From NCBI GenBank assembly GCA_006226265.1, contig SBHH01000195.1, positions 1 through 13,396 on the forward strand: a DNA stretch of 13,396 nucleotides, given 5' to 3'. Shown here one piece after another: positions 12,131 through 13,396 of the stretch. The position numbers were made by a program, and so were the translations under genes. The stretch comes from Alphaproteobacteria bacterium. GTDB lineage: Bacteria > Pseudomonadota > Alphaproteobacteria > Sneathiellales > Sneathiellaceae. Positions within the stretch are counted from its first letter, which is position 1; each line of letters opens with the position of its first letter. The notes under the pieces are model-generated. The model did not search any database. It was not told the origin of the DNA and was given only the letters and a program-made list of their open reading frames with translations.

Positions 12131-13396
12131 ATGGCGCCGGGCCGTTTCATTTGGATTGCGCTCGGCGCCCTTTCCATCGCCTTTCACCTCGGCCTGATCT
12201 TTTCAGGCCTCGTTCCCAATCTTTTCGCGCGCCCGCTGCATATGGCGCTTGCGCTGCCCTGGGTTTTCCTTTTTGGCGCGAAGTCGCTTCCCATGCGGAT
12301 TTCGGGGCTTGTCCTCACGACCCTCGGCCTTATCGCGGCGCTCTATATCGCGCTCAATGAAAGCAGCCTCGCCGATCAGTATGGATCGCTCAACGGCCAA
12401 TGGCAGACAATCGTTGCCGCCATCCTGATTCTCGTCACTTTGGAAATGGCGCGCCGGGCGGTTGGCTGGCCCTTGCCGCTTGTTGCCTTTCTCACGCTTC
12501 TCTATGGCCTGTTCGGCCAGTATATTCCGGGCGAGTTCGGCCATCCCGAAATTCCGCTTTCAAGTTTCCTTGGTAACCTCACCATTGCGGAAGGCGGGCT
12601 CTGGGGCAAGCTGACCGGCGTTTCTGTCTCCATCGTCGCGATTTTCGTGATCATGGGCGCAGTCCTCAATTCGGGGGAGGCGGGTCAGGGTTTCATGAAC
12701 CTGGCAACCGCCGCCGCGGGCCGCCTGAAAGGGGGGGCAGCCAAGGTCGCAACGCTCTCTTCGGCGCTTTTCGGCTCCATTTCCGGCTCGGCGTCGGCCA
12801 ATGTCGCCTCGACCGGCGCGATCACTCTGCCCGCCATGACCAAGCTTGGCTATCCGAAGGCGCTCGCGGGCGCAGTGGAGGCCGTCGCTTCTTCTGGCGG
12901 GCAAATCATGCCGCCGCTGATGGGGGCCGGAGCCTTCGTGATGGTGGAACTCACGGGCGTGCCCTATACCGGCATCATGGCCGCCGCACTTCTGCCCGCC
13001 ATCCTTTATTTCGTGACGGTCTGGATGGGGATCAATGCCTTCGCCCGGCGTCATGATCTCAAAGGCCTGCCGAGCGAGGAACAGCCCGCAAGGCGGGACG
13101 TTCTGATCACGACCGGCTTTTTCGCCGTTCCCTTCCTGATCCTGCTGCAGCAGATGTTCATAAGCGGTGCCACGCCGCAATATGCGGCCTGCGTCGCGAT
13201 CCTTGCGGGGTTCCTGCTCCTTTTCCTCGACGGCCGGCTTACCTTCAGCCTTTCCCGGACGATCGCCCGGCTTGAAAAAACCTGCCTCGCCACGGGGCAG
13301 CAGATCGCCATGATCGCCTCGATCATTCTCTGTGCCTCAATCATCATCGGCGTGTTAGGCGCAACCGGCCTTGGCGTGAAGATCACCTCCCTCATC
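12131..13396 (+). CDS. TRAP transporter fused permease (4TM/12TM), 3' end outside window
   Basis: This is the first 422 residues of a fused TRAP membrane subunit, the ion-gradient-driven partner of TAXI receptors; family members are usually 600-850 residues, so the gene continues past the window. The open frame runs without a stop to base 13396. Hydrophobic segments are dense throughout. Family signatures: RPLHMALALPWVFLFG near the N-terminus, LFGSISGSASANVASTGAIT (about residues 212-231) and EAVASSGGQIMPPLMGAGAF (about 250-269). GGAG at 12119-12122 lies eight bases before the ATG. It is cotranscribed with the TAXI protein. Transport is expected to use Na+ or H+ gradients rather than ATP. Confidence 0.9.
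   Translation, partial: MAPGRFIWIALGALSIAFHLGLIFSGLVPNLFARPLHMALALPWVFLFGAKSLPMRISGLVLTTLGLIAALYIALNESSLADQYGSLNGQWQTIVAAILILVTLEMARRAVGWPLPLVAFLTLLYGLFGQYIPGEFGHPEIPLSSFLGNLTIAEGGLWGKLTGVSVSIVAIFVIMGAVLNSGEAGQGFMNLATAAAGRLKGGAAKVATLSSALFGSISGSASANVASTGAITLPAMTKLGYPKALAGAVEAVASSGGQIMPPLMGAGAFVMVELTGVPYTGIMAAALLPAILYFVTVWMGINAFARRHDLKGLPSEEQPARRDVLITTGFFAVPFLILLQQMFISGATPQYAACVAILAGFLLLFLDGRLTFSLSRTIARLEKTCLATGQQIAMIASIILCASIIIGVLGATGLGVKITSLI

Overview
The window reads as chromosome from a moderately GC-rich alphaproteobacterium, probably free-living and possibly marine. I infer this from the abundance of solute transporters (NCS1, ABC and TAXI-type TRAP), the M24 hydrolase resembling the DMSP-lyase/ectoine-hydrolase branch, and compact gene spacing. 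The genus cannot be fixed from the sequence. No tRNA, rRNA, CRISPR array or insertion sequence was seen. No gap between genes exceeds about 210 bases.

Left part (1-4149). The 3' part of a sensor histidine kinase is followed after 48 bases by a PAP2-type undecaprenyl-diphosphatase-like phosphatase. Two minus-strand genes come next: a secreted class B-type acid phosphatase of the e(P4) family and an NCS1 nucleobase/allantoin-type permease. Each of these two ends in its own intrinsic terminator.

Middle part (4150-6384). A small serine-recombinase-like protein carries a Hin-like helix-turn-helix but lacks several catalytic residues. It is followed by an NADPH:quinone-reductase-like MDR oxidoreductase and a small lipoprotein of the MliC lysozyme-inhibitor family. 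The MliC gene converges on the next gene so tightly that the two stop codons overlap.

Right part (6381-13396). A divergent cassette is arranged around a 174-base intergenic region that holds a perfect 15-base dyad. Leftward run an M24 'pita-bread' metallohydrolase close to DddP/DoeA-type enzymes and a DUF1989 (urea-carboxylase-associated) protein. Rightward run two polar-amino-acid ABC permeases, their periplasmic binding protein, a terminator, a TAXI-family TRAP binding protein, and a fused TRAP permease that runs off the window.

The simplest reading of the right part is an uptake-plus-catabolism unit for a small polar nitrogen compound: the transporters import it, the M24 enzyme hydrolyses it, and the DUF1989 protein handles a product. 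The M24 protein keeps all six metal ligands of DddP but, by my residue-by-residue alignment from memory, has glycine where DddP has its catalytic aspartate. It is therefore probably not a DMSP lyase. This cassette is the best candidate in the window for an undescribed pathway; its substrate is unknown.
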